From positions 1 through 64,000 of the forward strand of contig NZ_FNUR01000002.1 in assembly GCF_900108105.1 (NCBI RefSeq): a DNA stretch of 64,000 nt. The letters are read 5' to 3'. The position numbers and the translations under genes were made by a program. This DNA comes from Butyrivibrio sp. Su6 (GTDB lineage Bacteria > Bacillota > Clostridia > Lachnospirales > Lachnospiraceae). Below the pieces are notes generated by a model, which worked only from the letters and a program-made list of their open reading frames with translations, made no database searches and was not told the origin of the DNA. Of this stretch, positions 25,387 to 34,888 are shown piece by piece. Position 1 is the stretch's first letter. Each line of letters begins with the position of its first letter.

Positions 25387-27156
25387 TTATGACCAAATCT
25401 CGATTTGTATTTTGGTTCCAACATTTATTGTACTTTCGATAGATATGTTTACGTTACCATTAAAGGTTAGTAGCAACCTGTTTCTAACATTCTGCAGCCC
25501 ATATCCTGATTCTGTATCTAAAGAACCAGCGAACATTGACTGAAGTGCAGAAAGCTGTTCAGGATCAATACCAATCCCATTATCACTTATGATAAGAATA
25601 AAGCGCCTATCGTTTTGGTGTGCAGAGATGTTGATCATGCCAGGACTATCTTTGGGGCTTATACCATGAATAATCGCGTTTTCAATCAATGGTTGAAGTG
25701 TTAATTTAGGTAGCTCAAAATTTTTAACATTTTCATCAATATCTGTTTGAAGTGTTATTGGATAATCAAATCTATTGTTTTGTATCTCAACATATGTATT
25801 AACGTGCTCTAGTTCACTGAAGAGTGGTACTTTGCTCTTGCCTTTGCTTAGGCTTAATTTATAGAATTTTGAAAGATTTAAAACCAACTCGCTTATTTCC
25901 GGATTTTTGTATCTAACACTAAGCCAATATATCTGATCAAGTGTATTATATAAAAAATGCGGATTTATTTGTTCTTGCAGAGCAATCAGCTCTGCATTTT
26001 TTATAGCTTTACCCATCTTATATTTTTCATCAAGTAACATAGAGATGTGATACAACATATAATTAAAGTTTTGAGTTAAAACACCAACTTCATCCTTAGA
26101 TGGAGCAGGGAGTTCTTTGAAAAAAATAGAAGAATCGTCAATATTGCGCATTTGCTGAGAAAGAATGCGTAATCTTTTGGTATAACCTTCTGATAATATC
26201 CAAGCTGCAAATATAGATACTATGAGCATGCTAAGGGAACTTATCACTGCTACTATAGTTATGGAACGGGAAGACAAGCGAATATCTGAATATGGAATTA
26301 ACATATAAAGAGACCACTTTGAATTTTTAATAGGAACAAAATATAGGATATATTCTGCGCCATCCAAAGAGATATCCGTTCCGGATTCTATTTGATCCTG
26401 TGAATTGTCATGAATGATATTATAAGCACCTTGAAGTATTTTTCCTTCACGTTCTGAGTTAAGATCTGAACTTGCGATGATCTGGCTATCACTTGCTAGA
26501 TAGGTAATTGTGTTTGGAGATGTTTTGGCAAGATTAAGCGTGTCAGAAAAAATACTTTTTGAAAACTGGAGACGTACAACTCCGATGATGTTGGCGTAAT
26601 TCTCCATGTCAGGTATGTTTTTTAAAACAATTATATTATCTGCGTTTTTTGCCGGGAGAAAGTCCTGACCTCTATACCATGACAGATGGCGGGTATTAAA
26701 ATTGTAATTTTGATAAAAGGGCGTAGTTATATAATTTCGCAGATTATGAATGTAGGAAGACTCAAGGAATGAAGCTGGTCCATTCCACATATAAAGCTGA
26801 ATGTCTGTCATGTCCGGTGTTGACTGAGCTGTTAAGAAGAGTTTTTGCAGTTCATCATTATCTAATTGCCATGAGCCAATGTCATAGTCTGAAGCATTTT
26901 TTTTAAGAAGTGTTTGCAGGCTATTGTTAGCAGAAAAGATATTGAGAATATCTCTTATTGAAGCAGTCTTAAAATTTAGCAATGATTGTGTTTGTTCTAG
27001 AGAAGACTCAGCAGAGTAACGCATCTCTTTAGAGGCATGTCTATCTGCATAGTATAGAAATAAACTAAGCATGCCAATTATAACAACCGCAAAAACTATG
27101 ATATATGAAATCATGAGCTTAGTTCGCATGCTCAGATTGTTGAGGATTTCTTTCAT
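25387..27156 (-). CDS. YesM-type sensor histidine kinase
   Basis: Membrane sensor kinase of 589 residues. The ATG at 27156 overlaps the response-regulator stop as ATGA, so the pair is translationally coupled. Membrane helices at about 14-36 and 298-322 enclose a roughly 260-residue external sensor domain (Cache-like by size and placement). A HAMP segment (about 322-375) leads to the His_kinase domain with EQINPHFLYNTLDQI (phospho-acceptor His400) and an ATPase domain with LIENAIIHG, ISDNGIGI and GYGLQNVRNRLL. Together with the regulator upstream it should control the divergent transporter and GH43 genes in response to an external glycan. The ligand is unknown. Confidence 0.9.
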   Translation of the reverse strand: MKEILNNLSMRTKLMISYIIVFAVVIIGMLSLFLYYADRHASKEMRYSAESSLEQTQSLLNFKTASIRDILNIFSANNSLQTLLKKNASDYDIGSWQLDNDELQKLFLTAQSTPDMTDIQLYMWNGPASFLESSYIHNLRNYITTPFYQNYNFNTRHLSWYRGQDFLPAKNADNIIVLKNIPDMENYANIIGVVRLQFSKSIFSDTLNLAKTSPNTITYLASDSQIIASSDLNSEREGKILQGAYNIIHDNSQDQIESGTDISLDGAEYILYFVPIKNSKWSLYMLIPYSDIRLSSRSITIVAVISSLSMLIVSIFAAWILSEGYTKRLRILSQQMRNIDDSSIFFKELPAPSKDEVGVLTQNFNYMLYHISMLLDEKYKMGKAIKNAELIALQEQINPHFLYNTLDQIYWLSVRYKNPEISELVLNLSKFYKLSLSKGKSKVPLFSELEHVNTYVEIQNNRFDYPITLQTDIDENVKNFELPKLTLQPLIENAIIHGISPKDSPGMINISAHQNDRRFILIISDNGIGIDPEQLSALQSMFAGSLDTESGYGLQNVRNRLLLTFNGNVNISIESTINVGTKIQIEIWS

Positions 27157-28646
27157 TGATGTATCTTTTCCTTCCGGTATGCAGCGGGGCTCATACCTGT
27201 ATTTTTTTTGAACACTGATGAAAAGTAGGTAAGATCGGGAAAACCACATTTTAATGCGATGTTCTGAATCTTATCGTTTCCTCCTAACAGGAGTTTCTCA
27301 GCTTTCTTAATGCGCTTTTCGGTAATAAATTGTCCAAGCGACATACCTGCTTCTTTGGCAAAGTAACTGGAAATGTAATTGGACGAAAGCCCAAGCACAT
27401 CAGCAATTTGGTTTAAAGATAGCTGAGTATCATCGATATGGTCTTCAACATAATTTATTATGTTTCGAATTCTTGGGTCTTTGAACTTAACCATATCTGA
27501 ACCGGAATCCACTAATATTGACAGAATATTTGAAATATCAATAAGTGACTTAGCTGATTCAAATTTCTTGTACTGATCAATACTCATATTGCCGGTTCCA
27601 AACATATGCTTTTGTATATGTTGATAAGCATCAAGATAAAACTGTCTTACGCTGTGTATATCATACTTCTTTGCGGATATTTCTTTGTTGAAAGAAAATA
27701 ATAGTTCTTTTATTGAATTACTATTAGAATTCATGAGAACTTCATCTAGCCTGTCAATCATTTCCTTGTTATTTTTTAAAGGCACCGGATTCCAGTTATT
27801 CAAGTCACCACTGTACTCAATTTGATAGAAGCAAAGAAATTCAAGAAATGAGTATTCTGTTTTCAAAAATGCTTTATCTATTTTGGAAATATCAAAGTTT
27901 TCAATGAAGCATATATATGCTCGTGTGTTTAGACGTGATAAGTCGCCATCCCTAAGCAACGTAATATATGAGTTTGATAAATCTCTTTTTATCATCATAT
28001 GTAGAATGCCCTTTGGGGCAAAAGCTATAAGTGTGGCATCAACAAATAATGAAAGGGCGGTTTCGTAAAAAGCCTGGCCTTCAGTTGGATTTGCAATGAA
28101 TTGGGGATAAAAAGAACTAATAAGAGAGTATTCTTCGGATACATTAAATAGCCCGGAACTATCATAGCCTGTTCCCGACAAAATTGACATCAGAGTTGCT
28201 TCTTTTACAGCTGTCAGATTGCGCTCTTTAAATGCCTCAAGCTTTTTATGTTCTTGTTTTGAGGCATTACGCTTACGCCATTCATTAGCTGCATTCGAAA
28301 TGATTGTTGTTAGATCGTCAATAGAAATGGGTTTTTCTATGTATTGGAAAGCTTCAAGACGAATAGCAGACATAAGATATTCTTTATCAGCATATCCGCT
28401 TAAAAACAGTATCATTGTATCAGGGTATTTAGCTCTTACTTCATTTGCCAAAGCAATACCATCCATAATCGGCATACGAACATCGGTAATAAGGATGTCC
28501 GGGGCACCATTTTTTTCCATTTGTTCAAGTGCATCTTTTCCGTTTCTACATCCTTTTACAAGACTGATTCCAATAGAAGTCCAGTTGACAAAAGATAGTA
28601 TGCTTTCACGAATATTTCTTTCATCTTCTACCAGATATAACACCAT
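27153..28646 (-). CDS. YesN-type response regulator, AraC output
   Basis: A 497-residue regulator. The receiver domain (about 1-125) has the acidic pair in VEDERN, phospho-acceptor Asp55 in ILITDVRMP and the conserved Lys in FQYIEKPIS. A 250-residue central region of unknown fold follows, then an AraC-type double helix-turn-helix (about 395-493: LSLNQIADVLGLSSNYISSYF and IALKCGFPDLTYFSSVFKK). It is upstream of and coupled to the kinase. It most likely activates the divergent ABC operon, whose -10 TATAAT lacks a good -35. Confidence 0.9.
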   Translation of the reverse strand: MVLYLVEDERNIRESILSFVNWTSIGISLVKGCRNGKDALEQMEKNGAPDILITDVRMPIMDGIALANEVRAKYPDTMILFLSGYADKEYLMSAIRLEAFQYIEKPISIDDLTTIISNAANEWRKRNASKQEHKKLEAFKERNLTAVKEATLMSILSGTGYDSSGLFNVSEEYSLISSFYPQFIANPTEGQAFYETALSLFVDATLIAFAPKGILHMMIKRDLSNSYITLLRDGDLSRLNTRAYICFIENFDISKIDKAFLKTEYSFLEFLCFYQIEYSGDLNNWNPVPLKNNKEMIDRLDEVLMNSNSNSIKELLFSFNKEISAKKYDIHSVRQFYLDAYQHIQKHMFGTGNMSIDQYKKFESAKSLIDISNILSILVDSGSDMVKFKDPRIRNIINYVEDHIDDTQLSLNQIADVLGLSSNYISSYFAKEAGMSLGQFITEKRIKKAEKLLLGGNDKIQNIALKCGFPDLTYFSSVFKKNTGMSPAAYRKEKIHQ

Positions 28647-28772
28647 GTTCTTTACCCCAATTTCGCTTTCTCCACTACTTAATTATATAGCAACCGGCAG
28701 CTTTGAAAATGGCTTTGTAGAAAATCAAAAGAAATCGTAAGAATTCTAAAATTTTAAAAAACTGCTGAACAA

Positions 28773-28778
28773 TATAAT
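28773..28778 (+). promoter_or_regulatory. -10 box of the island ABC operon
   Basis: TATAAT at 28773-28778, about 7 nt before ATG 28785, has no recognisable -35 at 17 bp. A transcript starting near 28785 would have a very short leader, which supports translation from 28797 or 28803 rather than 28785. The weak -35 fits activation by the adjacent response regulator. Confidence 0.5.
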
Positions 28779-28802
28779 GAATGCATGGGAGGCAAGATGA
28801 TT

Positions 28803-29747
28803 ATGAAGAACAAACAGAAAAATCAGAGGGGAAGAATAACGTTATGGCAGGATATTAAAGCTAATAAGATGCTATATCTTATGTTTTTGCCTGCTTTTGT
28901 ATGGTTTGGAGTTTTTCGATATTACCCGATGGCAGGTATAATTGTTGCTTTTAAAAGATTCAATTATAGGGCGGGCATATTTGGAAGCCCATGGAATGGA
29001 TTTGATAATTTTGCATATTTCTTTAAGTCTGGGAAAGCCTGGCTTGTAACTAAAAATACTATTCTGTATAACCTGGTATTCCTAGCGGTATATATCATAG
29101 GAGCTACACTAGTAGCTATCTTGTTATCAGAAGTTGGTAACAAGATTTTTAGAAAACTCACACAAACAATCTTGTTCTTACCATATTTCGTATCTTGGGT
29201 TGTGCTTGCAAGCTTGGTATACAGAGTATTTGATTACGATACAGGAATCATAAATATGATCAGAGGTTTCTTTTCACTTGATCCGTTAAATATTTCAACC
29301 GACCCTAAAGTTTGGCGGATATTGCTACCTGTATTGTATGGATTTAAGTGGATCGGATACGGGAGCATTTTATTCTTGTCAGCAATTATGGGATTAGACC
29401 GCTCCTGCTATGAAGCGGCAGAGATAGATGGGGCAACAGTGTTTCAGAGGATAAGATATATTACATTGCCACTGCTTAGGCCTACTTCAATTACCTTGAT
29501 TCTTTTAGGCGTTGGAAAGATCATGAGGGGCGATTTTGATATGTTTTATCAGTTAATCGGAAATAATGGTCTTCTGATGGATTCAACAGATATCATCGAT
29601 ACGCTTGTATTTAGGTCGCTTATGGGAAATTCAGATTTTGGAATGGCATCATCCGCTGCATTTTATCAGTCTATCTTATGTTTTGTGATCATAATCACGG
29701 TCAATAATCTGGTGAAAAAAGTTGATGAAGATTCTGCGTTGTTCTAG
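28803..29747 (+). CDS. LplB-type sugar ABC permease
   Basis: Permease of 314 residues from the LplB/YtcP branch of CUT1 (complex oligosaccharide importers). Typical start MLYLMFLPAFVWFGVFRYYPM, then AGIIVAFKRFNY; the EAA loop is CYEAAEIDGATVFQRIRYITLP. ATG 28803 is chosen because GGGAGG (28787-28792) lies 10 nt upstream; ATG 28797 (4 nt) and 28785 are alternatives. It forms an operon with the next permease and binding protein. The AT-rich codon choice resembles the other island genes and differs from the operons on either side. Confidence 0.88.
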   Translation: MKNKQKNQRGRITLWQDIKANKMLYLMFLPAFVWFGVFRYYPMAGIIVAFKRFNYRAGIFGSPWNGFDNFAYFFKSGKAWLVTKNTILYNLVFLAVYIIGATLVAILLSEVGNKIFRKLTQTILFLPYFVSWVVLASLVYRVFDYDTGIINMIRGFFSLDPLNISTDPKVWRILLPVLYGFKWIGYGSILFLSAIMGLDRSCYEAAEIDGATVFQRIRYITLPLLRPTSITLILLGVGKIMRGDFDMFYQLIGNNGLLMDSTDIIDTLVFRSLMGNSDFGMASSAAFYQSILCFVIIITVNNLVKKVDEDSALF

Positions 29748-29756
29748 GAGAAGGGT

Positions 29757-30638
29757 ATGAAAGTAAAGGGAAAAGATTGGTTTCTGATACAGATTCTTGC
29801 ATATGTTTTTTTAGGAATACTAACAATTATTGCTTTGTATCCGTTTGCGTGCCTGTTTACAAGCTCTTTTAGCAGCGAACATGCAATGATCAATTATGGA
29901 ATGAGGCTTATTCCAAAAGAATTTTCTTTAGATGCATATAGAACTGTATTTAAAAGACCGGAGCAAATCGGTAAAGCATATATGGTAACAATTGGCGTCA
30001 CTGTGATAGGAACTGGAATATCACTTTTTGTTTCATCTATGACTGCCTATGTTCTGTTTAGAAAGGAACTCTATTACAGAAATCAGCTGGCATTTATTTT
30101 GTATTTTACCGAACTTTTTAATGGAGGCTTAGCATCATATTACATTATTGTTTGTAAAAACCTTCATTTAAAAAATACATATCTTGTAATGATTCTGGTT
30201 CCGTTATTTAGCGTATTCAATATTTTGGTCTTAAGGAATTTTATAAAATCTTCTATTCCTTATTCGCTTATTGATTCATCAAGAATAGATGGTGCTAGTA
30301 GTTTTGGGATTTTTTTCAGGATTGTATTACCTTTGTCTAAGCCTGCTCTAGCATCAATTGGACTATTCATAGCACTTGGATATTGGAATGACTGGTGGAC
30401 AGCCATGATGTTTGTAGAAAAGAAGAATATGTACCCGTTACAGTATACGCTTTATAGAATGTTGTCCACAGCACAAATATCCAGTGCAGCATCAGAAAAT
30501 GCAGCAGTTATAAATACTCCTACGGAGACGCTTAAACTTGCTATGACAGTGGTAGCAACAGGACCCATAATTTTTCTTTATCCATTTGTCCAAAAATATT
30601 TTGTGGCAGGAATTACTATTGGTTCTGTAAAAGAATAA
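29757..30638 (+). CDS. LplC/YtcP-type sugar ABC permease
   Basis: Second permease of the island transporter, 293 residues. The N-terminal helix (IALYPFACLFTSSFSSEHAM), the EAA loop (SLIDSSRIDGASSFGIFFRI) and the C-terminal motif (FVAGITIGSVKE) are family hallmarks. GGAGAAGGG directly precedes the ATG, 9 bp after the first permease. It would pair with that permease to import an oligosaccharide delivered by the following lipoprotein. Confidence 0.88.
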   Translation: MKVKGKDWFLIQILAYVFLGILTIIALYPFACLFTSSFSSEHAMINYGMRLIPKEFSLDAYRTVFKRPEQIGKAYMVTIGVTVIGTGISLFVSSMTAYVLFRKELYYRNQLAFILYFTELFNGGLASYYIIVCKNLHLKNTYLVMILVPLFSVFNILVLRNFIKSSIPYSLIDSSRIDGASSFGIFFRIVLPLSKPALASIGLFIALGYWNDWWTAMMFVEKKNMYPLQYTLYRMLSTAQISSAASENAAVINTPTETLKLAMTVVATGPIIFLYPFVQKYFVAGITIGSVKE

Positions 30639-30662
30639 TATAATTTAAATGGAGGGTGAACT

Positions 30663-32261
30663 ATGAAAAGGAAATGGTTACAAAAGGGCGGAGCAGTGAT
30701 GATGGCTGCGCTCACAGCTGCTTCAGTACTTGCGGGATGTGGAAATACTGAAGTTCCATCAGAAGCAAATGCTGCTGGTACAAAAGAAGTAGCAGGAGAG
30801 TCAGGAGAAACTGCTTCACAAACATCTGATATTGACATCTCTGAGCATGTAGATGTTGTAGGATATCTGTTGGGTGAAGCACCTGCAGGAATGGATGACG
30901 TTATGAATGCGGTCAATGAAAAGCTGGAAAAAGATCTGAATGCATCTTTAGAAATCAGATATTTGAGCTGGGGAGAGTATACCGCAAAATATCCTTTGCT
31001 TTTAGCAGCCGGGGATGACATTGATTTTATATTCACAGCGGACTGGTGTATGTATTCACAGGAAGCAACTAAAAATGCATTCTATGAACTTACAGAAGAT
31101 GAACTGAAGACATATATGCCTTTGCATTGGCAGAATTGTGCACCTATTGCCTGGGATGTAAGTAAGGTTAATGGCAAAAATTATATGATCACTACATGTA
31201 CGCCAGATAGAAGATGCGATGTTGCTGCATATAGGAAGGATCTTTGCGATAAGTATAACGTAACTGCTCCTACAAAGATGAGCGAATTTACAGACTACTT
31301 GGCTGCAATTAAGGAAAATGAGAGCGATATTGTTCCGATGAACATGGATTCTCAGTATGATCTTGGTTCACCATTTGGCGCACTTAGAAATGAATATGGT
31401 GATAGATATGAAGATGCAAATCATCTTGGCATTTTCTGGAATGCTGAATCAGATGACGGTCAGTTCACACCAATTTATGAAGGGGCTGTAAGAGAGTCAT
31501 ATAAGTATGCCGCTGACATTATGAAACAGTGGTATGATGCGGGATATATCAATAAAGACGTTTTTTCCAATGATGTACGCAGTAAAGACGCATTTCTTGA
31601 AGGAAAGAGCGCTGTAGCATTTGGTAATTCTGTTGATATGCAGAGTTTTCTTGTATCAGCAAAAGATAAAGGATATGAAGTAGGAATTGTTCCACTTCTT
31701 GATAAACAGGGACATTCACTTGCTACATCATATCTTAATAATGGTGTAGGTATTGCAGCTACATCAGAGCATCCGCAGAGAACAATGATGGTGCTTGATA
31801 AGATCATGGAAGATCCTGAATACAACTATCTTGTTTATTACGGTATAGAGGGAAAGAATTACGTAATTACCGAGGACCAGAAGATTGGACTTCCTGATGG
31901 TGTGACTGCTGATAATAACGATTATCCGGCAGATGCAGCAGGATTCTGGTTTACTAATAAAGATCAGTTCCTTCCAAGTGCAACATGGTCAGATGACTAT
32001 ATTGCTCTTAAGGCTCAGATTGAGGATGGAATGCTGATTGATAACAAGTTGACTTCTTTTGCACCAAATGTTGAGAATGTTCAGACACAGGTAGCTAATG
32101 TGACTAACGTGCTTCAACAGTATGCAAATCCTATGCAGGTGGGGATGGTTGAAGATACAGAAGCGGCACTTACTACTCTTGAAGAAAAGCTTAAAGCTGC
32201 AGGACTTGAAGATGTACAGGCAGAGATTCAGAAGCAGGCAGATGAATATTTAGGAAAGTAA
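30663..32261 (+). CDS. Solute-binding lipoprotein, LplA type
   Basis: Extracellular binding protein of 532 residues. Signal peptide with lipobox LAGC (Cys25), a short polar tether, and a large two-lobed binding fold with DDIDFIFTADWCMYS and TSFAPNVENVQTQVANV; the C-terminal helical segment (EEKLKAAGLEDVQAEIQKQ) is typical of DUF3502-containing binding proteins. TGGAGGGTGAACT precedes the ATG. It is the third gene of the island transporter operon and is separated from the GH43 gene by a terminator-like hairpin. Confidence 0.9.
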   Translation: MKRKWLQKGGAVMMAALTAASVLAGCGNTEVPSEANAAGTKEVAGESGETASQTSDIDISEHVDVVGYLLGEAPAGMDDVMNAVNEKLEKDLNASLEIRYLSWGEYTAKYPLLLAAGDDIDFIFTADWCMYSQEATKNAFYELTEDELKTYMPLHWQNCAPIAWDVSKVNGKNYMITTCTPDRRCDVAAYRKDLCDKYNVTAPTKMSEFTDYLAAIKENESDIVPMNMDSQYDLGSPFGALRNEYGDRYEDANHLGIFWNAESDDGQFTPIYEGAVRESYKYAADIMKQWYDAGYINKDVFSNDVRSKDAFLEGKSAVAFGNSVDMQSFLVSAKDKGYEVGIVPLLDKQGHSLATSYLNNGVGIAATSEHPQRTMMVLDKIMEDPEYNYLVYYGIEGKNYVITEDQKIGLPDGVTADNNDYPADAAGFWFTNKDQFLPSATWSDDYIALKAQIEDGMLIDNKLTSFAPNVENVQTQVANVTNVLQQYANPMQVGMVEDTEAALTTLEEKLKAAGLEDVQAEIQKQADEYLGK

Positions 32262-32286
32262 TTATTGTTGTTGATTAATTGTTGAT

Positions 32287-32331
32287 AAGGCAGAGGGATT
32301 TCTTAGTGGAGGAGTTTCCTCTGCCTTTTTT
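32287..32331 (+). terminator. Attenuator between binding protein and GH43 genes
   Basis: AAGGCAGAGG and its complement CCTCTGCCTT enclose about 18 nt and are followed by a T-run. The GH43 ribosome binding site (GGAGGG) lies immediately after, so partial read-through would give less enzyme than binding protein. Confidence 0.75.
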
Positions 32332-32340
32332 GGAGGGTGT

Positions 32341-33837
32341 ATGAAAAAAACATGTCGTTTAGCTATTTCTTCTTTTATTCTTACATTATTTATGGTTTTG
32401 GTGGTTCCTTTAAATTGTTTCGCGGCTACAATTAACAATGATTGTTTTTGGAAAGATACTCAAGGAAATAATATTTACTCGCAGGGTGGAGGAATATTTA
32501 ATTTTGGTGGTACCTATTATTGGTATGGTGTTGAATATAACGGAGCAATTACTTATGCTAGTAATCCATATAGAAAAAATTCCGACACGTCATTTGCGGC
32601 TGTTACATGTTATAGTTCGCATGATCTTGTGAATTGGACCAAGGAAAATGATGTTTTAACTAGTGTTACTCCAGGACTTGAGGGATGTGAGTGGTTAGGA
32701 AGGATGGGAGTAGCATACAATGCTAATACAATGCAGTATGTTCTTGTAACACAATTTGTTGGAAATAATGGTACAGGGGTATTGTTTGCAACAAGCGATA
32801 CTCCAACAGGAGACTTTGCATATCATCATATACAAGACAAAGTGAATATCACAGATGGTAGTAGTGTTGTTACTGGAGATCAGACAGTTTTTATTGATGA
32901 TGATGGTAAGGCATATCTCGTATTTTCTAATTCTGGTGGAAGAGGAAATACATATGTGGCAAAATTGAATGAAGCAGACTATTTATCGATAGACTCAGGC
33001 GTATGCGTTGCACGAAATAAAGTTGGTAGAGAAGGCAACTGTATGTTTAAGCATAATGGTAAGTACTACATTTGCTCTTCTGACCTACATGGATGGAATG
33101 CATCAGCTACTCACTACATTTATTCAGATTCTATTCAAGGACAATATACTACAGATCAAGTTCTCGAAGGTTCACAGTATGATTACAGCCACGTATCTCA
33201 GTCAGGATTCTTTGTTACAATTGGTAATACTGTAATATATTGCGGAGACAGATGGTCAGATTTTGCAGGGAACGGGTTGGGTTACAACCAATGGTGTCCT
33301 TTAAGCTTTAATGGAGATATTCCTTATTTCAATTCTTTAAGTAGTTGGGATTTTGACATTAGTACAGGGAGTTGGAGTGTTGCACCAGAAAATAATTATA
33401 TATATAATCCCAGCTTTGAAGCAGATAGAGTATCTGTTAATGCTCTAACTGGTTGGAATACTTGGTGCAGTAAAACATCTTCATCTACAGCCATAAGTAA
33501 CCTAAATAAGGGTAGAACTGGAACTTGGTGTTTAAACTTTTACGATGCCAATGCATATAATGTTAGTGTATATGAAAATCTTTCAGTTCCTAATGGGACA
33601 TACAGATTGTCAGCTTATGTTAGAAGTAGCGGTGGCCAAAATGCAGCTACACTCTATGCTAAGAATATGGGAACAGAAGAAAAATCTGCTTCTCTCGCGA
33701 GATCAATGGGAGATTGGACTGAAGTGATAGTAGATGACATCGTTGTTAATAACGGGAAAATCCAAATAGGGGTATGGGCAGACTCTAATGCGGGAAACTG
33801 GATAAGGGTTGATGACCTCTGCTTGATAAGACAGTGA
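32341..33837 (+). CDS. Secreted GH43, exo-beta-1,3-galactanase-like
   Basis: Predicted exported glycosidase of 498 residues with a cleavable signal peptide (about 1-29, ending CFAA) and no lipobox. The GH43 propeller (about 35-350) opens with SQGGGIFNFGGTYYWYGVEY, the arrangement seen in subfamily 24 exo-beta-1,3-galactanases, and carries VFIDDDGKAYLVF and SDLHGWN. Residues about 355-498 form a C-terminal jelly-roll module resembling CBM_4_9 (YNPSFEADR...GWNTWC). Substrate is inferred: arabinogalactan or pectic side chains rather than xylan. It is the likely reason for the island's own sensor and transporter. Its codon use is more AT-rich than the flanking operons. Confidence 0.75.
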   Translation: MKKTCRLAISSFILTLFMVLVVPLNCFAATINNDCFWKDTQGNNIYSQGGGIFNFGGTYYWYGVEYNGAITYASNPYRKNSDTSFAAVTCYSSHDLVNWTKENDVLTSVTPGLEGCEWLGRMGVAYNANTMQYVLVTQFVGNNGTGVLFATSDTPTGDFAYHHIQDKVNITDGSSVVTGDQTVFIDDDGKAYLVFSNSGGRGNTYVAKLNEADYLSIDSGVCVARNKVGREGNCMFKHNGKYYICSSDLHGWNASATHYIYSDSIQGQYTTDQVLEGSQYDYSHVSQSGFFVTIGNTVIYCGDRWSDFAGNGLGYNQWCPLSFNGDIPYFNSLSSWDFDISTGSWSVAPENNYIYNPSFEADRVSVNALTGWNTWCSKTSSSTAISNLNKGRTGTWCLNFYDANAYNVSVYENLSVPNGTYRLSAYVRSSGGQNAATLYAKNMGTEEKSASLARSMGDWTEVIVDDIVVNNGKIQIGVWADSNAGNWIRVDDLCLIRQ

Positions 33838-34727
33838 TGGTCACCAGTAAGGATATATTAAAACTTAGTAATGATCACATATCGGTGTCAGTTATTCCTA
33901 AATTGGGCGGAAAAATAATATCTTTTCATAGAAATGATAACAACTTTGATGTGGTAGCATGTAAGCAAAGGGAGTACAGAACAGTTGATGCCGGCGGAAG
34001 ATTTGAGGAATATGATCGTTCCGGATTAGATGATGCGTTTCCGAACATTGATCCAGAGGAGTATATTTGGAATGGAAAACACATAGATTATCTTGATCAT
34101 GGTTCTATATGGCGTAGCAAAATGCATATCGATACTATTGGCGGCGATTATTTGGAATTAAGCTACATAAACAGAGATATTCCGTTTCTATATAAGAAGT
34201 CTTATAAGCTAAATAATAACTCGCTAATTATCAGGTATCATATAGAAAATCTTGATGAGCCTTTTCCTTGCTTTTGGACTTTTCATGGTTTGCTAAAATA
34301 TGCTCCGGATGTAGAAATAATTTATCCTAAGGGAATCTCTAACATAGAGAATGTATTGGAGAATTCCATGCTAGGAGAAAAGAAAGAATACAATTATCCA
34401 TCATACGAATATGATTTTAATCATCCTTTGAAATATGAGCCGAGCTACATGATTAAGTATTATGGACAAGAAATGACGGAAAACGGACATTTTTGCATTA
34501 GGTGGCCGTCAAACGGAATTACACTTGATATTGATTATGATCATAAAATATTATCTTGGATAGGCGTTTGGGTAACTGTTGGCGGTTATTATAATGATTA
34601 TAATTTTGCTGTGGAAATGACAAATGGGTATTATGATAGCATTAGTAGGGCGGTAAATAACAAAAAGTATTTCTTATTAGAAAAAGAGTTGGATTTTGAA
34701 ATCAAGTTATCATTAAGCAATGTATAG
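33837..34727 (+). CDS. Aldose 1-epimerase-like protein
   Basis: A 296-residue cytoplasmic protein of the galactose-mutarotase-like fold. Visible features are ISVSVIPKLGGKIISF at the N-terminus, GLDDAFPNID, and CFWTFHGLLKYAPD in the centre. It probably interconverts anomers of, or binds, a sugar released by the preceding GH43. The ATG at 33837 overlaps the GH43 stop as TGATG, indicating coupled translation; GTG 33834 is possible. Codon use is strongly AT-rich. The substrate is not determined. Confidence 0.7.
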   Translation: MVTSKDILKLSNDHISVSVIPKLGGKIISFHRNDNNFDVVACKQREYRTVDAGGRFEEYDRSGLDDAFPNIDPEEYIWNGKHIDYLDHGSIWRSKMHIDTIGGDYLELSYINRDIPFLYKKSYKLNNNSLIIRYHIENLDEPFPCFWTFHGLLKYAPDVEIIYPKGISNIENVLENSMLGEKKEYNYPSYEYDFNHPLKYEPSYMIKYYGQEMTENGHFCIRWPSNGITLDIDYDHKILSWIGVWVTVGGYYNDYNFAVEMTNGYYDSISRAVNNKKYFLLEKELDFEIKLSLSNV

Positions 34728-34808
34728 CCTTCCGTCCACCATTAGTCCCCCAAATGTCCACCTTAAGTCTATTTCAAGGTAATTTTGGACGTGATATCAT
34801 TAAAATGT

Positions 34809-34856
34809 GCCAAGGAATGAACGAAACGGAATTCGGTTCATTCCCTGGCTTTTCTT
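34809..34856 (+). terminator. Terminator at island end
   Basis: GGAATGAAC (34814-34822) pairs exactly with GTTCATTCC (34836-34844), extended by GCCA/TGGC and followed by TTTTCTTTTT. It ends the island operon about 80 bp after the last stop. Confidence 0.85.
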
Positions 34857-34888
34857 TTTGCTATAAGGACAAATTAGTAAAAATCTTA

